From Rhizobium sp. Root1212 (GTDB taxonomy: Bacteria; Pseudomonadota; Alphaproteobacteria; Rhizobiales; Rhizobiaceae): DNA of 64,000 nucleotides. Of the stretch, positions 33,758 to 40,994 are shown in pieces. The stretch covers positions 166,107-230,106 of the forward strand of contig NZ_LMDA01000024.1 in NCBI RefSeq assembly GCF_001424985.1, read 5' to 3'. Position numbers and translations under genes: made by a program. Within the stretch, counting starts at the first letter, position 1. Every line of letters begins with the position of its first letter. The notes below the pieces were generated by a model. It ran no database searches. It was not told where the DNA came from and saw only the letters and a list, made by a program, of their open reading frames with translations.

Positions 33758-34540
33758 TCAGCCGCCGTAAACGTCGAACGGGAAGTACTTGGCGTTGATT
33801 TCCTTGTACTTGCCGTTGGCGCGGATCGCGTCGATCGCCTTGTTGAATTTTTCGCGCAGCGCGTCGTCGCCCTTGCGCACGGCAATGCCGGCGCCGGCGC
33901 CGTTGATGACGGGATCGACCGGCAGGGCGCCGAGCAGCTTGCAGCAGGCGCCGTCTTCGGTCTTCAGCCATTCGGAAAGAACGACGATATCGTCGATGAC
34001 ACCGTCGATGCGACCGTTGGCGATGTCGAGTTTATATTCTTCCGACGTCGGATAGAGCTTCAGTTCCGACTTCTTCATATGCGCTTCGGCATAGTTGGCG
34101 TGGGTGGTCGAGCCCTGCGCGCCGAGCGTCTTGCCGGCAAGCGCCTCTTCGGTCGCCTCGGTGATCGTCGAATCCTTCGGAACGACGATGGCCGGCGGGG
34201 TATTGTAATACTTGTTGGTGAAGTCGACCTTTTCCTTGCGCTCCGGCGTGATCGACATGGAGGCGATGATGGCGTCGAACTTCTTGGCAATCAGGCCTGG
34301 GATGATGCCGTCCCAATCCTGGGTGACGAAGGTGCAGTCGGCCTTCATTTCCTCGCAGAGCGCCTTGGCGATGTCGATGTCGAAGCCGGTCAGCGTGCCG
34401 TCTGCTTCCAGGTTGTTGAAGGGCGGATAGGCGCCTTCGGTGCCGATGACGATCTTGTCGCCGTCGGCCATGGCGGATGTTGCCATCAGCGCGAAAACGG
34501 CGGCCGAGACGGCGCCTGCGAAACGTTTGGAGATACGCAT
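33758..34540 (-). CDS. Polar amino acid ABC transporter substrate-binding protein
   Basis: A 260-residue periplasmic protein of SBP family 3. The signal peptide MRISKRFAGAVSAAVFALMATSAMA is cleaved before DGDKIVIGTEGAYPPFN. The family signature FDIDIAKALCEEM, DGIIPGLIAKKFDAIIASMSITPERKEKVDFT and a C-terminal GIAVRKGDDALREKFNKAI are present. It carries a Cys pair (CKxxGALP region, DGACCKLLG), which is uncommon. GAGAGGA precedes the ATG. It is the first gene of the importer operon; the ATPase component is not adjacent and must be encoded elsewhere. Confidence 0.93.
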   Translation of the reverse strand: MRISKRFAGAVSAAVFALMATSAMADGDKIVIGTEGAYPPFNNLEADGTLTGFDIDIAKALCEEMKADCTFVTQDWDGIIPGLIAKKFDAIIASMSITPERKEKVDFTNKYYNTPPAIVVPKDSTITEATEEALAGKTLGAQGSTTHANYAEAHMKKSELKLYPTSEEYKLDIANGRIDGVIDDIVVLSEWLKTEDGACCKLLGALPVDPVINGAGAGIAVRKGDDALREKFNKAIDAIRANGKYKEINAKYFPFDVYGG

Positions 34541-34896
34541 TTTGATCCTCTCTGTTGGCGGACATCCGATTATTTCTCTTGTCCGGATGCCGAAGGTCCG
34601 GCCTCTTGCGGGCCGGTCCGAGCGGATATTCTTATGCTTCAGAGACAAAAATCAACAGGAAAACAGGGGTATGTCAGTGATTTTTCACAAAGGCTGCTGG
34701 CCGTGGCGATGCTTGCGCCTATCTCCGCTCTCGATGAACGGCGCATTCATCCCGAGTTAATCCGGCTTTCTCTAAAAACGGATCGAGTGTGCTGCCACAT
34801 GCCTTTGAATTGTCACAAGGCGTTTGCAAGGAAAGCCGCAGATAAGCCGGAATCGGCCTTTGCCGGTATCGGGCGAACGCGAAGGAGAAAAATAGC
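34541..34896. other. Divergent intergenic region, ABC operon / OmpA-family gene
   Basis: 356 bases with promoters for both sides expected. No gene or strong secondary structure was recognised. The GCGAAGGAGAAAAATAGC segment before 34897 is the ribosome site of the OmpA-family gene. Confidence 0.4.
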
Positions 34897-37155
34897 ATGA
34901 CCAAGCGATCGAGACTTTTTGCCACGGTGGCATTGCCGGTGCTTTCGGTATCCCTTGCTTTCGAACCGGCGCTGGCCGACAGCCTGAGAAAACCCTTCGA
35001 GGTGGCGCAGGAGGAGAGCATCCAGGCCCCGGACGGGGAGCAGGTACCGGAAGAGCTTCTGCGCAAGCGCCGCAAGAAGCAGGATGCCGAGCAGCAGCAG
35101 GAAGCCCAGCCCGAGCAGCAGGCCCAGCCGGAAGAGCAGCAGCAGGAGCAGCCCCGCCGCCGCAAGCAGCGTGATGCCGAACAGCAGCAGGAGGCTCAGC
35201 CCGAACAGCAGGCCCAGCCGGAAGAACAGCCGCAGGAAAAGCCGCGCCGCAAGAAGCACGATGCCGAGCAGCAGCAGCCGGAAGCCCAGCCCGAACAGCA
35301 GGCCCAGCCGGAAGAACAGCCGCAGGAAAAGCCGCGCCGCAAGAAGCGGGACGCCGAGCAGCAACAGCCGGAAGCCCAGCCCGAGCAGCAGGCTCAGCCG
35401 GAAGAGCAGCCGCAGGAAAAGCCGCGCCGCAAGAAGCACGATGCCGAGCAGCAGCAGCCGGAAGCCCAGCCCGAACAGCAGGCTAAGCCGGAAGAGCAGC
35501 CGCAGGAAAAGCCGCGTCGCAAGAAGCAGGATGCCGAGCAGCAGCCGGCTGAAGAGCCTGCGGCCACGCAGCAGGAGCCGACCGAGGCGCAGCCCGCCGA
35601 CAAGAGCGACGCCGAAAAGGCCACCGAAGATCGCCGCAAGCGCGCCCGTGAAGAGCGCCGCAAGCGCGAGCAGCAGGAGCAGCCGGCCCAGACCGAAGAG
35701 CAGCAGAAGCCCGCCGACGAGGCCCGTCCGGCTGACAATCAGGGCGATGCAGACAAGGCAGCCGAAGAACGCAAGCGCGCTCGCGAAGAGCGCCGCAAGC
35801 AGCAGGAGACGGAACAGCCGGCGACGGAAGATCAGGCCCAGCCCGGAGTCGATGGCGAACTGCGTCCCTCCATCGACGGCAACAGTGATAATGCGGAAGG
35901 CCGCAAGCCCCGCGACCGCCGCCAGCCGCCGCCGGAAGTGAAGGACACCCGCACCGAAGCCGAGAAGGAAGCCATCGCCAAGGACCCGTCGAAGACCGAC
36001 GAGACCGTGGTGCTGCCGACCGATAACGGCGCCGCCGTGCTCGACAGTGACAAGGACGCCGACAACCGGGGCGGCAACAAGGCGCGCGAACGTCGCCGCG
36101 AGCAGCGTGAGCGGGCGCGCACCGAGGATCAGAATATCGAGGTGCCGAAATCCGACGCCGAAGCCCAGGCCGACCGTCGTGACCGCCGTCCGAGCCGCGA
36201 GGAACTCGGCGAAGCCATCAACGAACGCGGCCGCCGCATCGACCAGGCGCCGGAATTCGGCCTGCCGGATCTGATCGACGCGCTCACCGGCAACAATCGC
36301 GAGCGTCCGCGCGTCGAGGAGCGGGGCAACCGCACGGTCATCGATTACGACGGCGAGATCTACGTGCGTGGCGACGACCGTCCGCGTCTGCGCCGCGATG
36401 CGCAGGACACCTACTACGAAGAGCTGCCACGGGGCCGTACCCGCGAGGTCATCGAGCGTCGCGACGGTATTCGCATCGTGACGATCTACAATCGCTACGG
36501 TGATATCGTGCAGCGTTCGCGTATCGATGCCGACGGGCGCGAATATCTGATGATCTATGCGCCGGAAGCCGATGAAGGTCCGCGTCCGCCGATGATGGAT
36601 GCCGGCGAGGACCTGCCGCCGATGCGGCTGCGCATACCGGTGCGTGACTACATTATCGATACGTCGAGCGACCCGGATCGTAACTACTACGACTTCCTGG
36701 CCGAGCCGCCGGTCGAGCGTGTCGAGCGCACCTATACGATCGACGAAGTGCGCAACTCCGCCCGTATCCGCGACAAGGTGCGCCGTATCGACCTCGATAC
36801 GATCACCTTCGCGACGGGCAGCGCCGAGGTGCCGATGTCGCAGGCGAAAACCCTGCGCAAGGTGGCCGACGCCATGCTGGAAGTCATCGACAAGGACCCC
36901 GGCGAGACCTTCCTGATCGAAGGCCACACGGATGCGGTCGGTTCGGACGAATCGAACCTGGTGCTCTCCGACGAGCGCGCCGAATCGGTCGCTTCGCTGC
37001 TGAGCCAGGTCTACGACATCCCGCCGGAAAACCTGGTGACCCAGGGCTATGGCGAGCGCTACCTGAAGATCCGCACCGATGGTCCGGAACAGGAGAACCG
37101 CCGGGTGACAATCCGTCGCGTCACCCCGCTTGTCCGGCCCGTCGCGCAGAAGTGA
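34897..37155 (+). CDS. OmpA-family outer-membrane/cell-wall protein with Q/E/P-K/R tandem repeats
   Basis: A 752-residue exported protein. The signal peptide (RLFATVALPVLSVSLAFEPALA) is followed by five 29-30-residue repeats of the form KK-x-DAEQQQPEAQPEQQAQPEE.. ending PRR (residues 60-208), then about 200 further residues of charged, disordered sequence. A conserved middle part (residues 425-620, with EFGLPDLIDALTG and RDGIRIVTIYNRYGDIVQRSR) leads to a C-terminal OmpA peptidoglycan-binding domain (ITFATGSAEV, IEGHTDAVGSDESNLVLSDERAE, TQGYGER). It probably tethers the envelope to peptidoglycan. AAGGAG precedes the ATG; an intrinsic terminator follows. Confidence 0.9.
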   Translation: MTKRSRLFATVALPVLSVSLAFEPALADSLRKPFEVAQEESIQAPDGEQVPEELLRKRRKKQDAEQQQEAQPEQQAQPEEQQQEQPRRRKQRDAEQQQEAQPEQQAQPEEQPQEKPRRKKHDAEQQQPEAQPEQQAQPEEQPQEKPRRKKRDAEQQQPEAQPEQQAQPEEQPQEKPRRKKHDAEQQQPEAQPEQQAKPEEQPQEKPRRKKQDAEQQPAEEPAATQQEPTEAQPADKSDAEKATEDRRKRAREERRKREQQEQPAQTEEQQKPADEARPADNQGDADKAAEERKRAREERRKQQETEQPATEDQAQPGVDGELRPSIDGNSDNAEGRKPRDRRQPPPEVKDTRTEAEKEAIAKDPSKTDETVVLPTDNGAAVLDSDKDADNRGGNKARERRREQRERARTEDQNIEVPKSDAEAQADRRDRRPSREELGEAINERGRRIDQAPEFGLPDLIDALTGNNRERPRVEERGNRTVIDYDGEIYVRGDDRPRLRRDAQDTYYEELPRGRTREVIERRDGIRIVTIYNRYGDIVQRSRIDADGREYLMIYAPEADEGPRPPMMDAGEDLPPMRLRIPVRDYIIDTSSDPDRNYYDFLAEPPVERVERTYTIDEVRNSARIRDKVRRIDLDTITFATGSAEVPMSQAKTLRKVADAMLEVIDKDPGETFLIEGHTDAVGSDESNLVLSDERAESVASLLSQVYDIPPENLVTQGYGERYLKIRTDGPEQENRRVTIRRVTPLVRPVAQK
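35074..35520 (+). repeat. In-frame tandem repeat, five units of about 90 bp
   Basis: Five successive coding units (30, 29, 30, 30 and 30 codons) with near-identical DNA, followed by a degenerate sixth. The later three units are almost the same at the base level, so the array has probably expanded recently by slippage or unequal recombination and may vary in copy number between strains. Confidence 0.9.
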
Positions 37156-37189
37156 TTGGCCCGCGCAAGGCGGACGATATAGGTGGAAG

Positions 37190-37223
37190 CAGCCCGGCAT
37201 CGCGCCGGGCTGTTTTCGTTTTT
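37190..37223 (+). terminator. Intrinsic terminator of the OmpA-family gene
   Basis: A 9-bp stem CAGCCCGGC/GCCGGGCTG with loop ATCGC, then TTTTCGTTTTT. It ends 18 bases before the next start codon, so the deacetylase gene needs its own promoter or read-through. Confidence 0.85.
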
Positions 37224-37240
37224 GTGCTGTTGTTTTCCCG

Positions 37241-37975
37241 ATGAACCGTCTCGCTATCCTCATCGCAGCCTTCGTGGCTGCCGCATCTGCCGCTTCGGCG
37301 GCAAGCCGCCTGTCGGAACCGACATTGCGGATCGAGCCGGCCGGCAAGGGCAGGGCGCCGCAGGTGGCGCTGACCTTCGACGCCTGCAGCGGCCAGACGG
37401 ACATGCGCATCCTGACGACGCTGGTTGGCAACAATATCCCCGCGACGATCTTCGTGACCGCACGCTGGCTGAAGCGCAACGATGGGGCGCTGGCCATCCT
37501 GAAGGCGCATCCCGACCTGTTCGAAATCGAGAATCACGGGGCGATGCATGTTCCCCCGGTGGACCGGCCGGTTCTGATCTATGGCATTGCCGCAGCCGGA
37601 AGCCCTGAAGCCGTCGCTACGGAAGTCGAGGGCGGTGCCGAGGCGATGCGGGCGCGCGGTTTTGAGCCGCACTGGTATCGCGGCGCGACGGCCAAGTACA
37701 CGCTGAGTTCGATTGGCGAAATCCGTACGCTCGGTTTCCGCATCGCCGGCTATTCGGTGAATGGCGACGATGGCTCGCTGCTTTCGGCCAAGGGGGTGGT
37801 GAAGCGCTATCTTTCGGCGCGCGACGGCGACGTGATCATCTCCCACATCAATCAGCCGACCCATGCGGCAGGCAGCGGCGTGGCCGAGGGTATTCTGGCG
37901 CTGAAGGCGAAGGGATACCGCTTCGTCAAGCTCGACGATGCCATCGAGGATGGCAGTGACGGCACTGTAAACTGA
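37241..37975 (+). CDS. Exported polysaccharide deacetylase family protein
   Basis: A 244-residue NodB-fold protein with a signal peptide (LAILIAAFVAAASAASA). Motif 1 is ALTFDACSGQTD, which keeps the catalytic-base Asp but replaces the usual second Asp (TFDDG) with Ala. Motif 2 is ENHGAMH (HxxxH metal site); WYRGATAKY and VIISHINQPTH correspond to the later motifs. The metal-binding set thus has only one motif-1 Asp, and activity may differ from chitin or peptidoglycan deacetylases. It starts at ATG 37241, within a T-rich region after the terminator, with no strong ribosome site. Confidence 0.87.
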   Translation: MNRLAILIAAFVAAASAASAASRLSEPTLRIEPAGKGRAPQVALTFDACSGQTDMRILTTLVGNNIPATIFVTARWLKRNDGALAILKAHPDLFEIENHGAMHVPPVDRPVLIYGIAAAGSPEAVATEVEGGAEAMRARGFEPHWYRGATAKYTLSSIGEIRTLGFRIAGYSVNGDDGSLLSAKGVVKRYLSARDGDVIISHINQPTHAAGSGVAEGILALKAKGYRFVKLDDAIEDGSDGTVN

Positions 37976-38069
37976 CGGCCCACGCGGAAGACATTGAAAA
38001 ACCTGTCGGGATGACCGATCTTATCGGTTTGGGCCGCCGGGGACGGCGGTCCCGTCGATCGATGGAGTT

Positions 38070-38558
38070 TTGAGATTGAGTGTTGCCTTCGTCAAAGAGG
38101 AAAGTGCCGAGACCGCGGCCGAAACGCAGCTGCCGGATCGTCCGATCTCGCCGCACACGAACCTCGTGACGGAGGCGGGCCTGAAGGCGCTGGAGCTGCA
38201 GCTGCAGGCGGCCCGCGAGGCCTATGAGGCGGCAAGCGCGGTCGAGGATATCAACGAGCGGCGCCGGCAGGCGGCCAATCCGGCGCGGGACCTCCGATAT
38301 TTTTCCGAGCGGGTTCGCACCGCCCAGCTGATGCCGGCGCCTGCATCTGCGGACGCCGTTGCCTTCGGCAGCACGGTCACCTTCAGCCGCGACGACGGGC
38401 GGGTGCAGACCTACCGCATCGTCGGGGAAGACGAAGCCGATCCGAAGGCTGGTTCCATCTCCTATGTCTCGCCGGTGGCGCGGCTGCTGTTCGGCAAGGC
38501 TGTCGGCGATGTCGTGATGGTGGGCGATCAGGAGCTTGAGGTGACGGCTATTTCGTAG
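38070..38558 (+). CDS. GreA/GreB family transcription elongation factor-like protein
   Basis: A 162-residue protein with the Gre layout: an N-terminal coiled coil (LVTEAGLKALELQLQAAREAYEAA...RRRQAANPARDLRYFSERVRTAQL) and a C-terminal FKBP-like domain with VAFGSTVTF, YRIVGEDEADPKAGSISYVSPVARLLFGKAVGD and VEVTAIS-like ending. Gre factors stimulate RNA polymerase to cleave backtracked transcripts; the ISYVSPVARLLFGK segment is clear, but the coiled-coil tip lacks obvious paired acidic residues, so this may be a divergent paralogue. No ATG is available: TTG 38070 or TTG 38076, both after ATGGAG, must be used. Confidence 0.87.
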   Translation: MRLSVAFVKEESAETAAETQLPDRPISPHTNLVTEAGLKALELQLQAAREAYEAASAVEDINERRRQAANPARDLRYFSERVRTAQLMPAPASADAVAFGSTVTFSRDDGRVQTYRIVGEDEADPKAGSISYVSPVARLLFGKAVGDVVMVGDQELEVTAIS

Positions 38559-39063
38559 ACAGGCCCGTTACTTGCTCCACGAAATCGGCAATGCTTGCCG
38601 TATCATCGAGATCGAAAATCTTGAGGTCTTTATCGGTGACCGGGTGATCGGCGGCGATGGCGAGGATGTGCGGGTCGGTCGGGGCGAGTGGCGTGCGGTT
38701 GGCAGCCTCCAGCCGGCGAGCCTCGATCTTGGGGATCGGTTCGCGCTTGTAGCCTTCGATCAGCACGAGATCGCATGGGGCGAGGCGGGAGAGGATTTCC
38801 TCGAAGCTCGGCTCGGGTGCGCCGCGTAGCTCGTGCATGATGGCGTAGCGCGTGCCGGAGACGATGGTGACCTCATGGGCGCCGGCCTCGCGGTGGCGAT
38901 AGCTATCGGCGCCGACTTTGTCGATATCGAAATCATGATGGGCATGCTTGATCGTCGAGACGCGCCAGCCGCGGCGGGTCAGCTCCGTGACGAGGCGGAC
39001 GGCAAGGCCCGTCTTGCCCGAATTCTTCCAGCCGGCAATGCCGAAGATTTTGGGTGCCGTCAT
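38548..39063 (-). CDS. mobB: Molybdopterin-guanine dinucleotide biosynthesis protein MobB
   Basis: A 171-residue GTP-binding P-loop protein assisting MobA in attaching GMP to molybdopterin. The P-loop is GWKNSGKTGLAVRLV, then a histidine-rich KHAHHDFDIDKVGADSYRHREAGA characteristic of MobB, and LVLIEGYKREPIPKIE. Its ATG overlaps the mobA stop (ATGA), so the two are translationally coupled. It converges with the Gre-like gene, overlapping it by 11 bases at the 3' ends. Confidence 0.95.
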   Translation of the reverse strand: MTAPKIFGIAGWKNSGKTGLAVRLVTELTRRGWRVSTIKHAHHDFDIDKVGADSYRHREAGAHEVTIVSGTRYAIMHELRGAPEPSFEEILSRLAPCDLVLIEGYKREPIPKIEARRLEAANRTPLAPTDPHILAIAADHPVTDKDLKIFDLDDTASIADFVEQVTGLSTK

Positions 39064-39701
39064 CGCTGAAGCGCTCCGATATCTCTGAATATCTGTTCCG
39101 CCCGGACAAGGTCTTCGGGGGTGTTGACGTTGAAAAAGGGATCGAATGCCTCGATCGGCGTGAAGGGGACGGCGCGCATCCGGTGCCTTTCGATGAAGGC
39201 ACGCACGCGGCGTTTCGGATCGGTGCGCAGGAAATGATCGAGGTCGTCGGCAAGCGAAACCGGCCAGAGGCCGAAGACGGGGTGCATCGTCTCTTCAGAG
39301 AAAGCGATGGCGATGTCATCGGGAGTTTCGATGGCGGCCGAGAGTTTTTCCACCAGATCCAGGGGGAAGAATGGCGCGTCGATCGGCACCGTCGCCACGT
39401 GGCTTGCGGCGTGGCCGGCCGTTTCCCTGATGGCAGTGAGGATACCGGCAAGCGGGCCGACGTGGCCGGGTACGACGTCGGCGACGGGCGTGAGGCCCTG
39501 CAGGCCTTCGGGCGGCACCGGGCCGTTCCAGTTGAGGGAAAGCCGCGCGGTCTGGGGCGCGAGGCGAGCGGCGACATGGGCAAGCAGCGGCGCACCGGCC
39601 AGCATCGCCAGCGCCTTGGGGTGACCCATGCGCGAGGAAAGGCCTCCGGCGAGGATGAAGCCGGGAGGCTTTTGGCTGGCGATTGCGGGTTGCTGCTGCA
39701 T
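39060..39701 (-). CDS. mobA: Molybdenum cofactor guanylyltransferase MobA
   Basis: A 213-residue nucleotidyltransferase that makes the bis-MGD form of molybdenum cofactor from Mo-molybdopterin and GTP. The nucleotide loop is FILAGGLSSRMGHPKALAML, followed by DVVPGHVGPLAGILTAI and PIDAPFFPLDLVEKL with the metal-binding Asp, then HPVFGLWPV and a C-terminal FNVNTPEDL. First gene of the mobA-mobB pair; the DMT gene ends 19 bases upstream on the same strand and may be co-transcribed. Confidence 0.95.
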   Translation of the reverse strand: MQQQPAIASQKPPGFILAGGLSSRMGHPKALAMLAGAPLLAHVAARLAPQTARLSLNWNGPVPPEGLQGLTPVADVVPGHVGPLAGILTAIRETAGHAASHVATVPIDAPFFPLDLVEKLSAAIETPDDIAIAFSEETMHPVFGLWPVSLADDLDHFLRTDPKRRVRAFIERHRMRAVPFTPIEAFDPFFNVNTPEDLVRAEQIFRDIGALQR

Positions 39702-39719
39702 GGTTCTTTCGTCGCGGCT

Positions 39720-40601
39720 CTATTTAGCGATGACCGGTCGCCGCCTGTTTTCCCGCGCCAGCGTGTAGAGGCCGGAGCTAATGATGATGCCGACACCGGT
39801 CATCGTCCAGATATCCGGCTTTTCGGAAAAGAACAGAATTCCGATGCCGATCGACCAGATGAGACTGGTATAGCGCAAGGGCGCGACGATGGCGATTTCG
39901 CCGAGCCGCATGGCAAGCACGATGTACTGGTAGCCTATGAGCAGCACGAGGCTTGCCGCGGCCAGATGCAGGACGGACGTCATCGACATCGGTTGCCAGC
40001 CGCCAAGCGGCACGACCAGCACGGCGCCGGTCAGCGTGATGATGACAGCCGTCGTCGCGGAGATGAACAGCGACGGCACCTCCGGCGAAATGCGGCGGGT
40101 GCAGAGATCGCGGACCGCGGCGGCCACGACGGAGGCGGCAACGGCGATCGATGCCGCGCTGAAGCCGTCCGGGCCGGGGCGCAGCACGATGAGCACACCG
40201 ATGAAGCCGACAAGGATCGCAAGCCAGCGCCTCCAGCCCACCGGCTCGGCAAGGAACAGGGCCGCACCTGACGTTACGGCAAGCGGCAGCGCCTGCAAGA
40301 TGGCCGACGCATTGGCGAACGGCATCTCGCCGAGCGCCGAGATATAGGTGATCGCGGCAACGACTTCGGCGACTATGCGCAGCGCGATGATCGGGTCGAG
40401 CAGCAGGCGAAGCGAGCGGAAGGCGCCGAAATGGCGGGCCAGAAGCAGAACCAGCACGGAGGTCATGACGCCGCGCACCAGCATGATCTGCCCCGGATTC
40501 ATCACGCCGGTCACGGATTTCACCAGCGCGTCGTTGACGGTGAAACCCGCCATGGCGAGGCACATGAAGATCGCGCCGCGCAGATTTGCCGAAGATTGCA
40601 T
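39720..40601 (-). CDS. DMT superfamily (EamA) transporter
   Basis: A 293-residue inner-membrane protein with ten predicted helices in two EamA repeats: repeat 1 begins GAIFMCLAMAGFTVNDALVK with the loop ARNIM-like VRGVMTSVLVLLLA; repeat 2 begins SIAVAASVVAAAVRDLCTRRI and ends GVGIIISSGLYTLARENRR. Family members export amino acids, nucleosides or drugs; the substrate is unknown. AGGA lies eight bases before ATG 40601; the upstream ATG 40676 adds a non-membrane leader and lacks a site. Confidence 0.9.
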   Translation of the reverse strand: MQSSANLRGAIFMCLAMAGFTVNDALVKSVTGVMNPGQIMLVRGVMTSVLVLLLARHFGAFRSLRLLLDPIIALRIVAEVVAAITYISALGEMPFANASAILQALPLAVTSGAALFLAEPVGWRRWLAILVGFIGVLIVLRPGPDGFSAASIAVAASVVAAAVRDLCTRRISPEVPSLFISATTAVIITLTGAVLVVPLGGWQPMSMTSVLHLAAASLVLLIGYQYIVLAMRLGEIAIVAPLRYTSLIWSIGIGILFFSEKPDIWTMTGVGIIISSGLYTLARENRRRPVIAK

Positions 40602-40994
40602 TTTGTCCTGCGGGAGCGCCTGATGGCTGAAATGAGGAGGGGACTTCTCTAAAGCACCCGTATCCGATTTGTGCAATCGTCAATTCCGGGATGTTTCGAT
40701 TTGGTGCACGCAATTGGATTTAGTCTTCAGTGCGCAACACGCATTGCGCGTATATTCGCTTTAGAAACAACACCCTGACTGCAACGATACGGACTTTATA
40801 GAGACAAAATTAAGTCTCGCCACCTATCGTCGCGGTACTCCGCTCTGATGTCGCATGATGCGAACGTGGTTGACGTTGCGTGAATCGTTCCGCCGCCGAC
40901 CCAGCCGACTGGCCCGCCTATCTGCGCGCCGGTTCCTTGGCCCCTTCGCTGGTGGCCGGCGGGAATGTCCGGTTTGCCAAAGATGGAGTTTGGA
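40602..40994. other. Intergenic region upstream of the chemoreceptor gene
   Basis: 393 bases with no supported gene. An inverted repeat, GCGCAA (40732-40737) and TTGCGC (40744-40749), spaced by six bases, precedes a TATATTCGC segment and could be an operator. The region 40740-40830 is the AT-richest nearby and likely holds promoters for both divergent genes. Confidence 0.4.

Noticed and set aside
34813-37497. 894-codon ORF antisense to the OmpA-family gene
   Set aside because: It mirrors the biased codons of a low-complexity gene; its product is Leu/Arg/Gly repetitive with no domain or ribosome site, while the sense frame has a signal peptide and an OmpA domain.
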